Origin: Brevundimonas bullata
GTDB taxonomy: Bacteria > Pseudomonadota > Alphaproteobacteria > Caulobacterales > Caulobacteraceae
NCBI RefSeq assembly: GCF_014207965.1
Contig: NZ_JACHLM010000003.1
Coordinates: 186,001-250,000, forward strand
Direction of reading: 5' to 3'
Length of the DNA: 64,000 nucleotides
Part shown: positions 7,878-16,424 of the stretch, piece after piece
Layout of the letters: each line of letters opens with the position of its first letter
How positions within the stretch are numbered: position 1 is the stretch's first letter
The notes under the pieces: generated by a model
What the model was told of the DNA's origin: nothing
Databases searched by the model: none
Seen by the model: the letters and a program-made list of their open reading frames with translations, nothing else
Translations under genes and position numbers: made by a program

Positions 7878-10376
7878 ATGAGCGACCGTTCCTCGGGCAT
7901 GGCCCCCTCGCGCGTCACGGCGATCCTGGGCCCCACCAACACCGGCAAGACCCACCTGGCGGTCGAGCGGATGCTGGGTCACGCCTCGGGCATGATCGGC
8001 CTGCCGCTGCGCCTGCTGGCGCGCGAGATCTATGAGCGGATCGTCAAGCAGCGCGGGGCTGCCGCCGTCGCCCTGATCACCGGCGAGGAGAAGATCGTCC
8101 CGCCGCGCCCGGCCTATTTCGTATGCACCGTCGAGGCCATGCCGCTGGAGCGTCAGGTCGAGTTCCTGGCCATTGATGAAATCCAGCTGGTCGCCGACCC
8201 GGAACGCGGCCACGTCTTCACCCAGCGCCTGCTGCATGCGCGCGGTCGGTTCGAGACCATGTTCCTGGGGGCCGGGACCATGGCCCCGCTGATCCGCGCC
8301 CTGGTCCCCGAGGCCGAGATCGTCACCCGCGAGCGCCTGTCCACCCTGTCCTACGCTGGATCCAAGAAGCTGACCCGCCTGCCCCGCCGCAGCGCCGTCG
8401 TCGCCTTCTCGACCGAGCGGGTTTACGCCATCGCCGAGCTGCTGCGTCGCCAACGCGGCGGGGCCGCCGTGGTCATGGGCAGCCTCAGCCCCCGCACCCG
8501 CAACGCCCAGGTCGAGTTGTTCCAGTCGGGCGAGGTGGACTTCCTGGTCGCCACCGACGCCATCGGCATGGGGCTGAACATGGATGTGGACCATGTCGCC
8601 TTCGCGGGCTTGAGGAAGTTCGACGGCACGCGCACCCGCTGGCTGCACGCGTCGGAGATCGGCCAGATCGCCGGACGCGCCGGACGTCACCTGCGCGACG
8701 GCACCTTCGGCGTGACGGGCGAGGCCGAGGAGCTGGACGAGGACATCCTCGAACAGGTGGTTACTCACCGCTTCGATCCGGTCGAGGCCGCCGAGTGGCG
8801 TCACGGGCGGCTGGACTTCGACACCCTACCCGACCTGCTGCGCTCGCTGACGGTGACGCCTCAACGCTTCGGCCTGCGGCTGACAGCCCAGGCCCTGGAC
8901 GAGACCCTGCTGCGGCGCTTCGCGGCGGATGAGGACATCAAGAAGATCGCCCGCTCGCGCGGCGCCCTGATGCGGCTGTGGGAGACCTGCCAACTGCCGG
9001 ATTTCCAGAAGACCACCCTGGACGAGCACGCCCGCCTGTCGAAGGAGATCTTCACCGCCCTGACCAGTCGCCGGGGCCGCCTGACCGAGGACTGGGTCGC
9101 CCCGCGCTTCAATGATCTGGACCGCGACGACGGCCAGATCGACCAGCTGTCGGCCCGCCTCGCCGGGGTGCGGACCCTGGCCTATATCGCCAACCGCCCA
9201 GACTGGATGGATCAGGCGCAAGGGTGGCGCGACCGGACCAAGGCGCTGGAGGAACGGCTCAGCGACGTCCTGCACGAACGGCTGACCGCCCGCTTCGTCG
9301 ATCGGCGCACCACGGCCCTGATGCGGGCGCTGAACGTGCGTTCGGACACCCTGGCGGGCGTGGCCGACGACGGCGAGGTGACGGTCGAGGGCGAGGTGGT
9401 CGGTCATCTGGAGGGGGTTCATTTCACCCCCGACGCGGGCGGCTCGGCCCTGGCCGACCGGGCGCTGCGACAGGCCGCGACCCGCGCCGTGGGACCAGAG
9501 ATCGCGCGGCGCCTCGGCAAGCTGGCCGCCGAGGCCGACGAAGCCTTCAGCCTTCTTCCTAACCCGCGTTCAGGCGGCGGCGACGTCCTGTGGAAGGGCG
9601 CCCTGACGGCCCGCATCCTCAACGATGATCCCTTCGCGCCGCGCGTGCGGCTGCTGGGCGACCTTGGCCCGGTCCCGGCGCGCGAGCGGGCCCAGCGGCG
9701 CATCGAGGCCTGGCTGGCCTCGGAGGCCGGGCGCGCCCTTCGCGACCTTCGTCGCCTGCGTCAGGCGCTCGACACCGGCAGCCTGACCGGCCTGCCGCGC
9801 GGCCTGGCCTTTCGCCTGATCGAGGCGGGCGGCGTCATCACCCGCGCCGAGGTCGAGCGCGATCTGGCGGCGCTGAGCCAGCACGAGCGGCGCACGGTCA
9901 AGACCTTTGCGATCAGAGTCGGCGCCCACTCCGTCTGGCTGCCCGGCGCGCTCAAGCCCCGCGCCCGGCTGCTGGCCCAGGCCTTTGTGACCGAGGCCTT
10001 CCGCCCCGGCGGCGAGGCCCTCCTCCCCCTGCCCTCGCCCGTCCCGTCACCGCGCGCGCTGTCGGCCTTCGGTCGGCGCGCCGTCGGATCGTGGACCGCG
10101 CCGGTGGAGGCGCTGGAACGCTTCGCCGACCTGTCGCGCGCCGCCGGCAAGTCTGCGCTGTCCGACGAAGCGCTCACCGAACTCGGCTGGACTGCCGAAC
10201 AGGCCAAACAGGTGCAGGCCACCCTGCGCCCGCCCCGCGCCGACAAGGCCCCGCGCCCCGGCCAGCCGACCGCCCCGCCCAAGGATTCGCCCTTCGCCGC
10301 CCTGGCCCAACTGACCCAGCCCGCCGCGCCCCCGCGCCGCAAGCGCCGCCCGAGGCGCAAGGCCGCGACTTCGTGA
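7878..10376 (+). CDS. SUV3-like superfamily 2 RNA/DNA helicase
   Basis: 832 aa. Walker A GPTNTGKT at residues 18-25, DEIQ (motif II) at 99-102, and the motif VI pattern GQIAGRAGRH near 257. The order and wording (ILGPTNTGKTH, FLAIDEIQ, ATDAIGMGLNM) are those of the SUV3 branch, known from mitochondrial RNA degradosomes and their alphaproteobacterial relatives. The long C-terminal half is helical and ends in a Lys/Arg/Pro-rich tail (RRKRRPRRK) likely to bind nucleic acid. It probably unwinds RNA during turnover. The S4-domain gene follows 10 bases downstream. Confidence 0.88.
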   Translation: MSDRSSGMAPSRVTAILGPTNTGKTHLAVERMLGHASGMIGLPLRLLAREIYERIVKQRGAAAVALITGEEKIVPPRPAYFVCTVEAMPLERQVEFLAIDEIQLVADPERGHVFTQRLLHARGRFETMFLGAGTMAPLIRALVPEAEIVTRERLSTLSYAGSKKLTRLPRRSAVVAFSTERVYAIAELLRRQRGGAAVVMGSLSPRTRNAQVELFQSGEVDFLVATDAIGMGLNMDVDHVAFAGLRKFDGTRTRWLHASEIGQIAGRAGRHLRDGTFGVTGEAEELDEDILEQVVTHRFDPVEAAEWRHGRLDFDTLPDLLRSLTVTPQRFGLRLTAQALDETLLRRFAADEDIKKIARSRGALMRLWETCQLPDFQKTTLDEHARLSKEIFTALTSRRGRLTEDWVAPRFNDLDRDDGQIDQLSARLAGVRTLAYIANRPDWMDQAQGWRDRTKALEERLSDVLHERLTARFVDRRTTALMRALNVRSDTLAGVADDGEVTVEGEVVGHLEGVHFTPDAGGSALADRALRQAATRAVGPEIARRLGKLAAEADEAFSLLPNPRSGGGDVLWKGALTARILNDDPFAPRVRLLGDLGPVPARERAQRRIEAWLASEAGRALRDLRRLRQALDTGSLTGLPRGLAFRLIEAGGVITRAEVERDLAALSQHERRTVKTFAIRVGAHSVWLPGALKPRARLLAQAFVTEAFRPGGEALLPLPSPVPSPRALSAFGRRAVGSWTAPVEALERFADLSRAAGKSALSDEALTELGWTAEQAKQVQATLRPPRADKAPRPGQPTAPPKDSPFAALAQLTQPAAPPRRKRRPRRKAATS

Positions 10377-10386
10377 GCCCTGTCCC

Positions 10387-10689
10387 GTGACCCCCGTCGC
10401 GGACAGCGTCCCGCACTGCCGCATCGACCTGTGGCTGTGGCGCGCCCGCTTCGCCAAGACCCGAGGCATGGCGGCCGACATGGTCGAGCGCGGCCTGATC
10501 CGCCTGACCCACCACGGGGTCCAGACCCGGCTCGACAAGCCCAGCCGCAGCGTCCACCCCGGCGACGACCTGCTGTTCGCGCAGGGCGGGCGGCTGGTCG
10601 CCGTGCGCGTGGTCCAATTGGGCGAAAGGCGCGGCCCTCCCGAGGAAGCCCGCGCCCTATATGCGGCGCTCGACGCGCCAGAAGCCTGA
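10387..10689 (+). CDS. S4-domain RNA-binding protein, Hsp15-like
   Basis: 100 aa from a GTG start. The S4 fold signature is clear: RIDLWLWRARFAKTRGMAA, VERGLIRLTHHG, and HPGDDLLFAQGGRLVAVRVV. Hsp15 (HslR) in E. coli binds stalled 50S subunits carrying nascent chains. This short version lacks the long basic C-terminal tail of HslR. It is cotranscribed with the SUV3-like helicase, supporting an RNA or ribosome-related role. Confidence 0.85.
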   Translation: MTPVADSVPHCRIDLWLWRARFAKTRGMAADMVERGLIRLTHHGVQTRLDKPSRSVHPGDDLLFAQGGRLVAVRVVQLGERRGPPEEARALYAALDAPEA

Positions 10690-10705
10690 CCTGGGGAGGA
10701 TAGCC

Positions 10706-11344
10706 TCAGGCCGCCGGCTTCACGAACTCGCCTTCGATGTGCAGCTCGACCTCGTCGCCCAGGGCCGGCAGGGCGAAGGTGATGCCGAAGTCCGAGCGCT
10801 TGATCTTGGCCTCGCCGTCGAAGCCGGCCTTGTAGCCGCCGCGCGTCTGGCCCGCCTGGTTGAACTCGACCTCCATGGTCACCGGCTTGGTCACCCCGCG
10901 CAGGGTGAGTTCGCCATAGACCATGGCTTCGTTCGGCTCCGACGGATCAACGACGATGCGGGTCGAGCGGAAGGTGGCGACCGGATGATTGGCGGTGTCG
11001 AAGAAGTCGGCCGTCTGCAGGTGCTTGTTCAGCCCGTCCGAGTTGGAATCCACCTCGGTCAGCGGAATGGTCGCCGTCAGGCTGCTGGCGGAAGGGTTGG
11101 CCGGGTCCAGCTTCAACTCGGCCTGAACATTGACGAACTGGCCATAATATTTCGAGAAGCCCAGATGATCGACCGACCAGGTGATCTTGCCGTGGGCGGA
11201 ATCCAGCCTGTAGTCGCCGGCCTGAACCTCGGACGGGACCTTGGTCAGGGCGGCCTGGGCGACGACGGCGCCCCCGGCCAGAAGGCTGAGAGCGACAGCC
11301 CCCGCGCCGACACGAACGACTGCGGAACGAGCGACGAAACGCAT
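10706..11344 (-). CDS. YceI family periplasmic lipid-binding protein
   Basis: 212 aa from the ATG with AGGAGG seven bases upstream. An in-frame ATG 105 bases earlier has no ribosome site and would bury the signal peptide. Signal peptide VGAGAVALSLLAGGAVVAQA. The mature part has the YceI hallmarks: DYRLDSAHGKITWSVDHLGF, the LTATIPLTEVDS segment, LQTADFFDTANHPVATF, and TLRGVTKPVT. YceI proteins are beta-barrels that bind isoprenoid-type lipids. It is a single-gene unit. Confidence 0.92.
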   Translation of the reverse strand: MRFVARSAVVRVGAGAVALSLLAGGAVVAQAALTKVPSEVQAGDYRLDSAHGKITWSVDHLGFSKYYGQFVNVQAELKLDPANPSASSLTATIPLTEVDSNSDGLNKHLQTADFFDTANHPVATFRSTRIVVDPSEPNEAMVYGELTLRGVTKPVTMEVEFNQAGQTRGGYKAGFDGEAKIKRSDFGITFALPALGDEVELHIEGEFVKPAA

Positions 11345-11515
11345 GGGCGAACCTCCTCTTTGAACGATGATCTTCAACCGTATGGGATGCAGACGCGCCT
11401 CGAGCCCGTCAAGCTTCTCGCATCGCTGAACAGCGCCCTCGGTTGACACTTGGTTCCGACGGGGCCATTTGCCCGCCCTCGACCCTGATTGCGCCAGAGA
11501 GCCCGCCCGACCGCC

Positions 11516-11857
11516 ATGACCTACATCGTCACCGACGCCTGCGTGAAATGTAAGTTCATGGACTGTGTCGAGGTCTGTCCGGTGGACTGCTTCTACGAGG
11601 GCGAGAACTTCCTGGTCATCGCCCCCGACGAATGCATCGACTGCGGCGTCTGCGAGCCGGAATGCCCCGTCGACGCCATCGTCCCCGACACCGAGGACGA
11701 GCCCGACGGCAAGTGGCTGCAGGTCAACGCCGAATACGCCAAGGTCTGGCCCAACATAACCGTCAAGGGCACGCCTCCCGCCGACCGCGAACAGTATGAA
11801 CGCGAGACCGGCAAGTTCGAGAAATACTTCAGCACGAAACCCGGCAAGGGCTCCTAA
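11516..11857 (+). CDS. fdxA: 7Fe ferredoxin FdxA
   Basis: 113 aa from the ATG that gives the standard [13 protein letters not shown] opening. The cysteines at 9, 12, 17, 21, 25 and at 40, 43, 46, 50 ([13 protein letters not shown]) match the 3Fe-4S plus 4Fe-4S arrangement of FdxA ferredoxins. A C-terminal extension ends in [12 protein letters not shown], as in alphaproteobacterial members. It is a soluble electron carrier; its partner is not evident here. Confidence 0.95.
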   Translation: MTYIVTDACVKCKFMDCVEVCPVDCFYEGENFLVIAPDECIDCGVCEPECPVDAIVPDTEDEPDGKWLQVNAEYAKVWPNITVKGTPPADREQYERETGKFEKYFSTKPGKGS

Positions 11858-12169
11858 GGTCTCGACACAATCCGGTCACAAAGTGCCGGAACCTCTCAGT
11901 CGTCCTGTGGATGTTTTGAGATTCCCCGATTTTATGATAGGTTCCTCCCTATTCGAAACGGGCGGTTCCGCAGTCATGCGCGCCGCCCGCGTTTGCGACA
12001 GTCCCCCGTTGAACAGACGGGGTCGGCCAGAGGTTCGGTGATCCGCTTTCGCTTCTGATGTGTGACCTGACCGCCCAACCGACGGGACCAGTTTCCGGCG
12101 GCGGGGTTGTTTTCGCCCATCGGCTGCATACAGCGCCTCGCTTTATCCCTGTTCCGGGAAAGGAATGAC
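11858..12169 (+). other. 312-base leader/promoter region of the CarD gene
   Basis: No coding frame with support. An AT-richer patch near 11915-11945 may hold a promoter. A small hairpin, CCCCGT-7-ACGGGG, lies at 12004-12022 in what would be the CarD 5' untranslated region. No known riboswitch was recognised. Confidence 0.4.
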
Positions 12170-12730
12170 ATGACGAGCAAGACCGGTCTGGAATTCAAGG
12201 TTGGCGACGCGGTGGTCTATCCCGCGCACGGCGTCGGCAAGGTCGCCGCGATCGAGACTCAGGAAGTCGCCGGCATGTCCCTGGAAGTCTATGTCGTGAC
12301 CTTCGACCACGAAAAGATGACCCTGCGCGTCCCGACCAAGAAGGCCAAGACGGCTGGCCTGCGCACCCTGGCCGCCGACGACACCGTCACCAAGGCTCTG
12401 ACGACCCTCAAGGGCCGCGCCCGCGTCAAGCGCACCATGTGGTCGCGTCGCGCCCAGGAATATGAAGCCAAGATCAACTCGGGCGACCTGATCTCGATCG
12501 CCGAAGTGGTCCGCGACCTGCACCGCGCCGACACCCAGCCGGAACAGTCCTATTCGGAGCGTCAGCTGTACGAATCGGCCCTGGACCGCATGGCCCGTGA
12601 AGTCGCCGCCGCCAACAAGATCGACAAGGACGCCGCCGTCGCCCTGCTCGGCAAGTCGCTGAGCGCCAAGAAGCCGGTCCCGACCGCCGCCGAACTGGCC
12701 GCCGCCGAGGCCGAGGCCGAAGCCGCCTGA
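12170..12730 (+). CDS. CarD/CdnL family transcriptional regulator
   Basis: 186 aa from the ATG with AAAGGA seven bases upstream. The N-terminal CarD/TRCF RNA-polymerase-interaction domain is plain (FKVGDAVVYPAHGVGKVAAI, then YVVTFDHEKMTLRVPTKKA). The C-terminal helical DNA-binding part follows (WSRRAQEYEAKINSGDL, AEVVRDLHR, SYSERQLYESALDRMAREVA). CdnL proteins bind RNAP beta and stabilise open complexes at many promoters, including rRNA and growth genes in Caulobacter. The tail is Ala/Glu-rich. It is followed by a strong terminator and is probably monocistronic with a long leader. Confidence 0.95.
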   Translation: MTSKTGLEFKVGDAVVYPAHGVGKVAAIETQEVAGMSLEVYVVTFDHEKMTLRVPTKKAKTAGLRTLAADDTVTKALTTLKGRARVKRTMWSRRAQEYEAKINSGDLISIAEVVRDLHRADTQPEQSYSERQLYESALDRMAREVAAANKIDKDAAVALLGKSLSAKKPVPTAAELAAAEAEAEAA

Positions 12731-12754
12731 TCCACGGCGACCGACTGATACGAC

Positions 12755-12784
12755 AAAGGCCCGGCGGAAACGCCGGGCCTTTTT
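12755..12784 (+). terminator. Rho-independent terminator of the CarD gene
   Basis: The 12-bp stem AAAGGCCCGGCG/CGCCGGGCCTTT closes a GAAA tetraloop and runs into a T-tract. It begins 24 bases after the CarD stop codon. Confidence 0.93.
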
Positions 12785-12810
12785 CTTTGGCCCCGCCCAT
12801 GGCCGCCCCC

Positions 12811-13383
12811 TTAGGGCTCCAGCTCGATGTCCCAGTAGAGGTAGTCCAACCAGCTCTGATGCAGGAAGTGAGGCGGGAAGCGGCGGCCGGCTTCCTGCAG
12901 CTCCCACGAGTTCGGCTGATGGGCGGTGCGGCGCAGAAGGGGCATTCCCGCCTGTTGCGGCGTGCGCCCGCCCTTCCTCAGATTGCAGGGGCCGCAGGCG
13001 GCGACGATGTTCTGCCAGGTGGTGCGGCCGCCCCGCGAGCGGGGGATGACGTGGTCGAAGGTCAGGTCCTGGGCCAGGCTGCTCTCGCCGCAATACTGGC
13101 AGGCGAAGCCGTCGCGCAGGAAGACGTTGAAGCGGGTGAAGGCGGGTTTGCGGTCCTGATCGACATAGGACTTCAGCGCGATGACGCTGGGCAGCTGCAT
13201 CTCGATCGACGGACTGCGCACCACCTTGTCATAGGTGGCGACCACGTCGACGCGCTCCTGCCAGACGGCCTTGACCACTTCTTCCCAGGGCCAGATCGAC
13301 AGGGGGTAGTAGGACAGGGGCCGGAAGTCAGCGTTCAGCACCAGGGCGGGCCAGCCGGACGGAGGACGGGTCAGGACCTGCAT
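12811..13383 (-). CDS. HNH endonuclease family protein
   Basis: 190 aa with GGGAGG five bases before the ATG. Two CxxC zinc pairs (CQYC and CGPC) bracket the HNH core LTFDHVIPRSRGG and TTWQNIVAACGPCN. The N-terminal ~85 residues (ALVLNADFRPLSYYPLS) form the extension seen in a conserved alphaproteobacterial HNH family often found as a solitary housekeeping gene. Target unknown; nothing nearby suggests restriction-modification. Confidence 0.88.
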   Translation of the reverse strand: MQVLTRPPSGWPALVLNADFRPLSYYPLSIWPWEEVVKAVWQERVDVVATYDKVVRSPSIEMQLPSVIALKSYVDQDRKPAFTRFNVFLRDGFACQYCGESSLAQDLTFDHVIPRSRGGRTTWQNIVAACGPCNLRKGGRTPQQAGMPLLRRTAHQPNSWELQEAGRRFPPHFLHQSWLDYLYWDIELEP

Positions 13384-13522
13384 CAGGCCCTCCCGCGCAT
13401 ACGGGGGGATCTTGAGGCGACAGGAGTGAGGACACGTCTCCTTCCCTAGTCTTACAGCCTCAGCCTACGCCCGATTCCCCCTCATCGCCATGACCGACAT
13501 GCAGCGTTTTCGTGACGCGGCG

Positions 13523-13921
13523 TCAGAAGACCTCGACCAGTTCAAAGCGTTCGCAGACCACCTTCATGCCCGGCGCCCATGTCCCTTCGCGACGGTAATA
13601 GGCCTCGTGCGCGTCGCGCCACCATTCATAGGTCAGGTCGCCTTCCCCCTCGGCCCGAGCGAAGTCCTCGCTGACCGCCTCGAAGGGCATGATCTCGACC
13701 TCGGTGGTGCGGATGGCGCAGCGCGGAACGCCGGCGCCGTCCAGGATGACGCTGACCTCGCCCACGGTCGGCATGATGTCCGCCTCGCACGCCGCCAGCG
13801 ACGAACAGGTCGCCCGCTTGCCGCCCGCAAGAATGAGGGCCAGCAGCTCATCGGCCAGTTCGGGGCTGTCGCCGAACGGCCAGCGCGGCGCGTCGCGATA
13901 GGCGGCGGGAACATCGCTCAT
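13523..13921 (-). CDS. ASCH domain protein
   Basis: 132 aa. The ASCH fold pattern is visible: WPFGDSPELADELLALIL, AGGKRATCSS, VGEVSVILDGAGVPRCAIRT, then EGDLTYEWWRDAHEAYY near the end. ASCH proteins are PUA-like and are thought to bind RNA; some hydrolyse N4-acetylcytidine nucleosides. The start codon is 10 bases after the TRIC-channel stop, with its GAGG ribosome site overlapping that stop, so the two genes are cotranscribed. Confidence 0.85.
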   Translation of the reverse strand: MSDVPAAYRDAPRWPFGDSPELADELLALILAGGKRATCSSLAACEADIMPTVGEVSVILDGAGVPRCAIRTTEVEIMPFEAVSEDFARAEGEGDLTYEWWRDAHEAYYRREGTWAPGMKVVCERFELVEVF

Positions 13922-13931
13922 GGATCAATCC

Positions 13932-14582
13932 TCAGTTTCGACCCGGCGCGCTGGGAAAGGCCGGCAGGCTCCATCCCCACAACAGGGCGCCCGCGCGCAG
14001 GCCAAAGCCCGCCGCCACCGCCACCCCCACCGCCGGCCAGGTGGGCACGGTCAGGGCCTTCAAGCTCACAAACAGGCCCGCCGACAACAGAGCCGCCGTA
14101 ATGTTCAACTCGCGCCGCAGCAGGATCGACGGCTGCCCCGCCAGCACATCCCGCACCACCCCGCCGAAGCAGGCCGTCAGCACCCCCATGACGATGCAGA
14201 TCAGGGGCGCCACGCCATAGGTGGCCGCCTTGGCCGCCCCCATGACGCCATAGGCCGCCAGGCCGACTGCATCCAGCCACAGCAGAGCCCGGAAACGCCA
14301 GGTCCGCGCCCCCAGCACCCAGAAGGCCGCAGCCGCCAGCACGCAGACGGCGATATAGCGCCAGTCCTGCACCCAGAAGACCGGCGCCCCGATCAGCAGA
14401 TCGCGCAGCGTCCCGCCCCCGACCCCCGTGATGGCGCCAAAGAAGGCGAAGGTCACCAGATCATGCTTCTCGCGCGCCGCCGCCAGGGCGCCGGTCGCGG
14501 CGAAGACGGCCACGCCGGCGAAGTCCAGCAGCGGCAGGACGGTCTCGGGCCGGGTCAGATCGGCGTCAGTCAGCGGGTTCAA
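13932..14582 (-). CDS. TRIC cation channel family membrane protein (YicG/UPF0126-like)
   Basis: 216 aa, start chosen as the TTG that overlaps the upstream TGA stop, with GGAGG ten bases before it; it gives the family-like opening (M)NPLTDADL. Two tandem repeats each contain a glycine-rich signature: FFGAITGVGGGTLRDLL and VMGVLTACFGGVVRDVL. About seven hydrophobic segments make up the rest. Prokaryotic TRIC proteins form trimeric cation channels. It sits in an operon between the AlkA-type glycosylase and the ASCH protein. Confidence 0.88.
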   Translation of the reverse strand: MNPLTDADLTRPETVLPLLDFAGVAVFAATGALAAAREKHDLVTFAFFGAITGVGGGTLRDLLIGAPVFWVQDWRYIAVCVLAAAAFWVLGARTWRFRALLWLDAVGLAAYGVMGAAKAATYGVAPLICIVMGVLTACFGGVVRDVLAGQPSILLRRELNITAALLSAGLFVSLKALTVPTWPAVGVAVAAGFGLRAGALLWGWSLPAFPSAPGRN

Positions 14583-15235
14583 GTGGACGGGTCCTCCAGC
14601 GCGATATCGCCACGCTTGACCCCTCCATACCATCCCCAGAGCAGATGCGCCGCCACTCCGCGATGCGGCCGCCAGATTTCCGCCCGCGCATAGGCCTGTT
14701 TCTCATTGGGACGCACTTCGCCCGCGTCCGCCCAGCGCATCGCCTCCTGCAAGGCCACGTCGCCGCCGGGAAAGACGTCGAGGCGCCCCTCGCAGAACAT
14801 CAGGAAGGTTTCCGCCGTCCACCGGCCCACGCCCTTGATGGCGACCAGGGCCGCGACGGCCTCGACGTCGTCCAGCCGTTCCAGATGATCGAAGTCGATG
14901 CGGCCCTCGGTCTGGGCGCGGGCGATCTCGTGGCCGTATTTCGCCTTCTGTCCCGACAGGCCGAAGGTCCGTAGCGTCTCGACATCCAGCGCCAGAACGG
15001 CGTCGGGCGTCACCGTCCCGCCCAGCCCCTCCACCGTCCGTTTCCAGATCGAGGCGGCGGCGGCCACCGAGACCTGCTGCTCCACGATCATGCGGAACAG
15101 GCCCTCGTAGCCGCCGGGGCGCAGCCGCCACTCGAACACCGGTGTCGAGGCGTGCGCCCGCGCCAGCGCCGGATCGGCGGCGGCCAGGGCCTCGCGGGCG
15201 GCGGCGATAGAGGAGGCGCAAGGGGCTGTGGCCAT
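14579..15235 (-). CDS. DNA-3-methyladenine glycosylase (AlkA-type, HhH-GPD)
   Basis: 218 aa. The helix-hairpin-helix is IKGVGRWTAETFLMF and the catalytic aspartate lies in RLDVFPGGDVALQ. SGQKAKYGHEIA is another typical AlkA segment. It removes alkylated purines to start base excision repair. No 4Fe-4S cysteine cluster is present. It is the first gene of an operon with the TRIC channel and ASCH genes, and it diverges from the JmjC oxygenase gene only about 50 bases away. Confidence 0.92.
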   Translation of the reverse strand: MATAPCASSIAAAREALAAADPALARAHASTPVFEWRLRPGGYEGLFRMIVEQQVSVAAAASIWKRTVEGLGGTVTPDAVLALDVETLRTFGLSGQKAKYGHEIARAQTEGRIDFDHLERLDDVEAVAALVAIKGVGRWTAETFLMFCEGRLDVFPGGDVALQEAMRWADAGEVRPNEKQAYARAEIWRPHRGVAAHLLWGWYGGVKRGDIALEDPST

Positions 15236-15283
15236 GATGGTCCGTATCGACAGGGAAACGGCGCCGCTCTAGCGTGGCGGCCG

Positions 15284-16417
15284 ATGCGCACCTTGAACGA
15301 ACTTCTTCACCCGATCACCCCCGATCGCTTTTTCGCTGAGTTTCACGGCCGGAAACCGCTGCACATTCCCGCCGCAGACGGCGCGACCAAGCGGAGCCTG
15401 CTGGATTGGGACGGCTTCAACGCCCTGTTGAACCAGTCGTCGATCTGGACCGCCCAGACGCTGAAGCTGGTGCGCGACACGGTGGCCATCGCGCCAGACC
15501 AGTATTGCCGACACGTCCAGACCCAGTCGGGCCCCGTGCTGCGCCCCGACCCGGCCAAGGTGGCCGTCTTCCTGGCCACCGGCGCCAGCCTCATCGCCGG
15601 GGACACGCAGGAGCTGACCCCGCGCCTGGCCGACGCCTCGGCCATGCTGGGCCGCGCCTTCGCCGCCGCTATCGGGGTCAACCTCTACTGCTCGTTCAAG
15701 GGCGTTCAGGCGTTCGGGACTCACTATGATCTGCACGATGTCTTCGCCCTGCAGGTCGAGGGCGAAAAGGTCTGGCGCCTCTACGAAAACCGGGCCGAAA
15801 GCCCTGTCGACTTCCCCTCTGACACGCCCGAGACTCGCCGCTGGCTGGAGCAGAGCCGGGGCCGCCTGATGGCCGAGGTGCGGATGCGCCCCGGCGACGT
15901 CCTCTATCTGCCGCGCGGCTGTTATCACGACGCCCTGGCCCAGGACGGCGCCTCGCTGCACGCCACCTTCTCGGTCACCCCGCTCTATGGGCGGATCATC
16001 TTCTCCCTGCTGGAGCAGGCCGCGATGCAGGATCCGGCGTTCCGCGCCTATATGCCGCCCGCGGCCCTGGACGGCGGGCGCCCGTTGCAGGCTCATCTCG
16101 CCGACCTCGGCCAGCGCCTGGCGCGTCTGACCGCCTTGCCCGCCTTCCGCGACGAAGTGGCCATGTCACAAGAGAAGCTGGCCCCCCGCCCGGCCCGCTT
16201 CGCCCTGCCGCAGGCGTTGACGCTCACCGCCTATCGACCGACCGGGCTGCTCGGCCCCGCCTTCACCGGCCCCGTCGCGCACGCCATGCGCTGGGCCCTG
16301 TCCCAGCCGGACTTCGCCCTTGAGGAGTTGATCGCCCAGTTCGACTTCGTGGCCGAGGCCGATATCCGCGTCGCCGTCGACCAGGCCGAAAAGGCCGGAG
16401 CGCTCAAGCGTTTCTGA
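15284..16417 (+). CDS. JmjC-domain cupin, probable 2-oxoglutarate oxygenase
   Basis: 377 aa. The iron ligands of a JmjC/cupin oxygenase are visible as H147-x-D149 (FGTHYDLHDV) and a distal His at 215 (LPRGCYHDA), with double-stranded beta-helix segments between (VFALQVEGEKVWRLY, MRPGDVLYLP). The C-terminal ~130 residues form a dimerisation/winged-helix-like region as in ribosomal-protein hydroxylases of the RoxA/YcfD group. A ribosomal-protein or tRNA-linked substrate is an inference. GluQ-RS follows 7 bases downstream. Confidence 0.85.
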   Translation: MRTLNELLHPITPDRFFAEFHGRKPLHIPAADGATKRSLLDWDGFNALLNQSSIWTAQTLKLVRDTVAIAPDQYCRHVQTQSGPVLRPDPAKVAVFLATGASLIAGDTQELTPRLADASAMLGRAFAAAIGVNLYCSFKGVQAFGTHYDLHDVFALQVEGEKVWRLYENRAESPVDFPSDTPETRRWLEQSRGRLMAEVRMRPGDVLYLPRGCYHDALAQDGASLHATFSVTPLYGRIIFSLLEQAAMQDPAFRAYMPPAALDGGRPLQAHLADLGQRLARLTALPAFRDEVAMSQEKLAPRPARFALPQALTLTAYRPTGLLGPAFTGPVAHAMRWALSQPDFALEELIAQFDFVAEADIRVAVDQAEKAGALKRF

Positions 16418-16424
16418 TCCGTCG

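Noticed and set aside
12811-13383. HNH protein as part of a restriction or defence system
   Set aside because: No methyltransferase or other defence gene nearby; it resembles a solitary conserved alphaproteobacterial HNH family.
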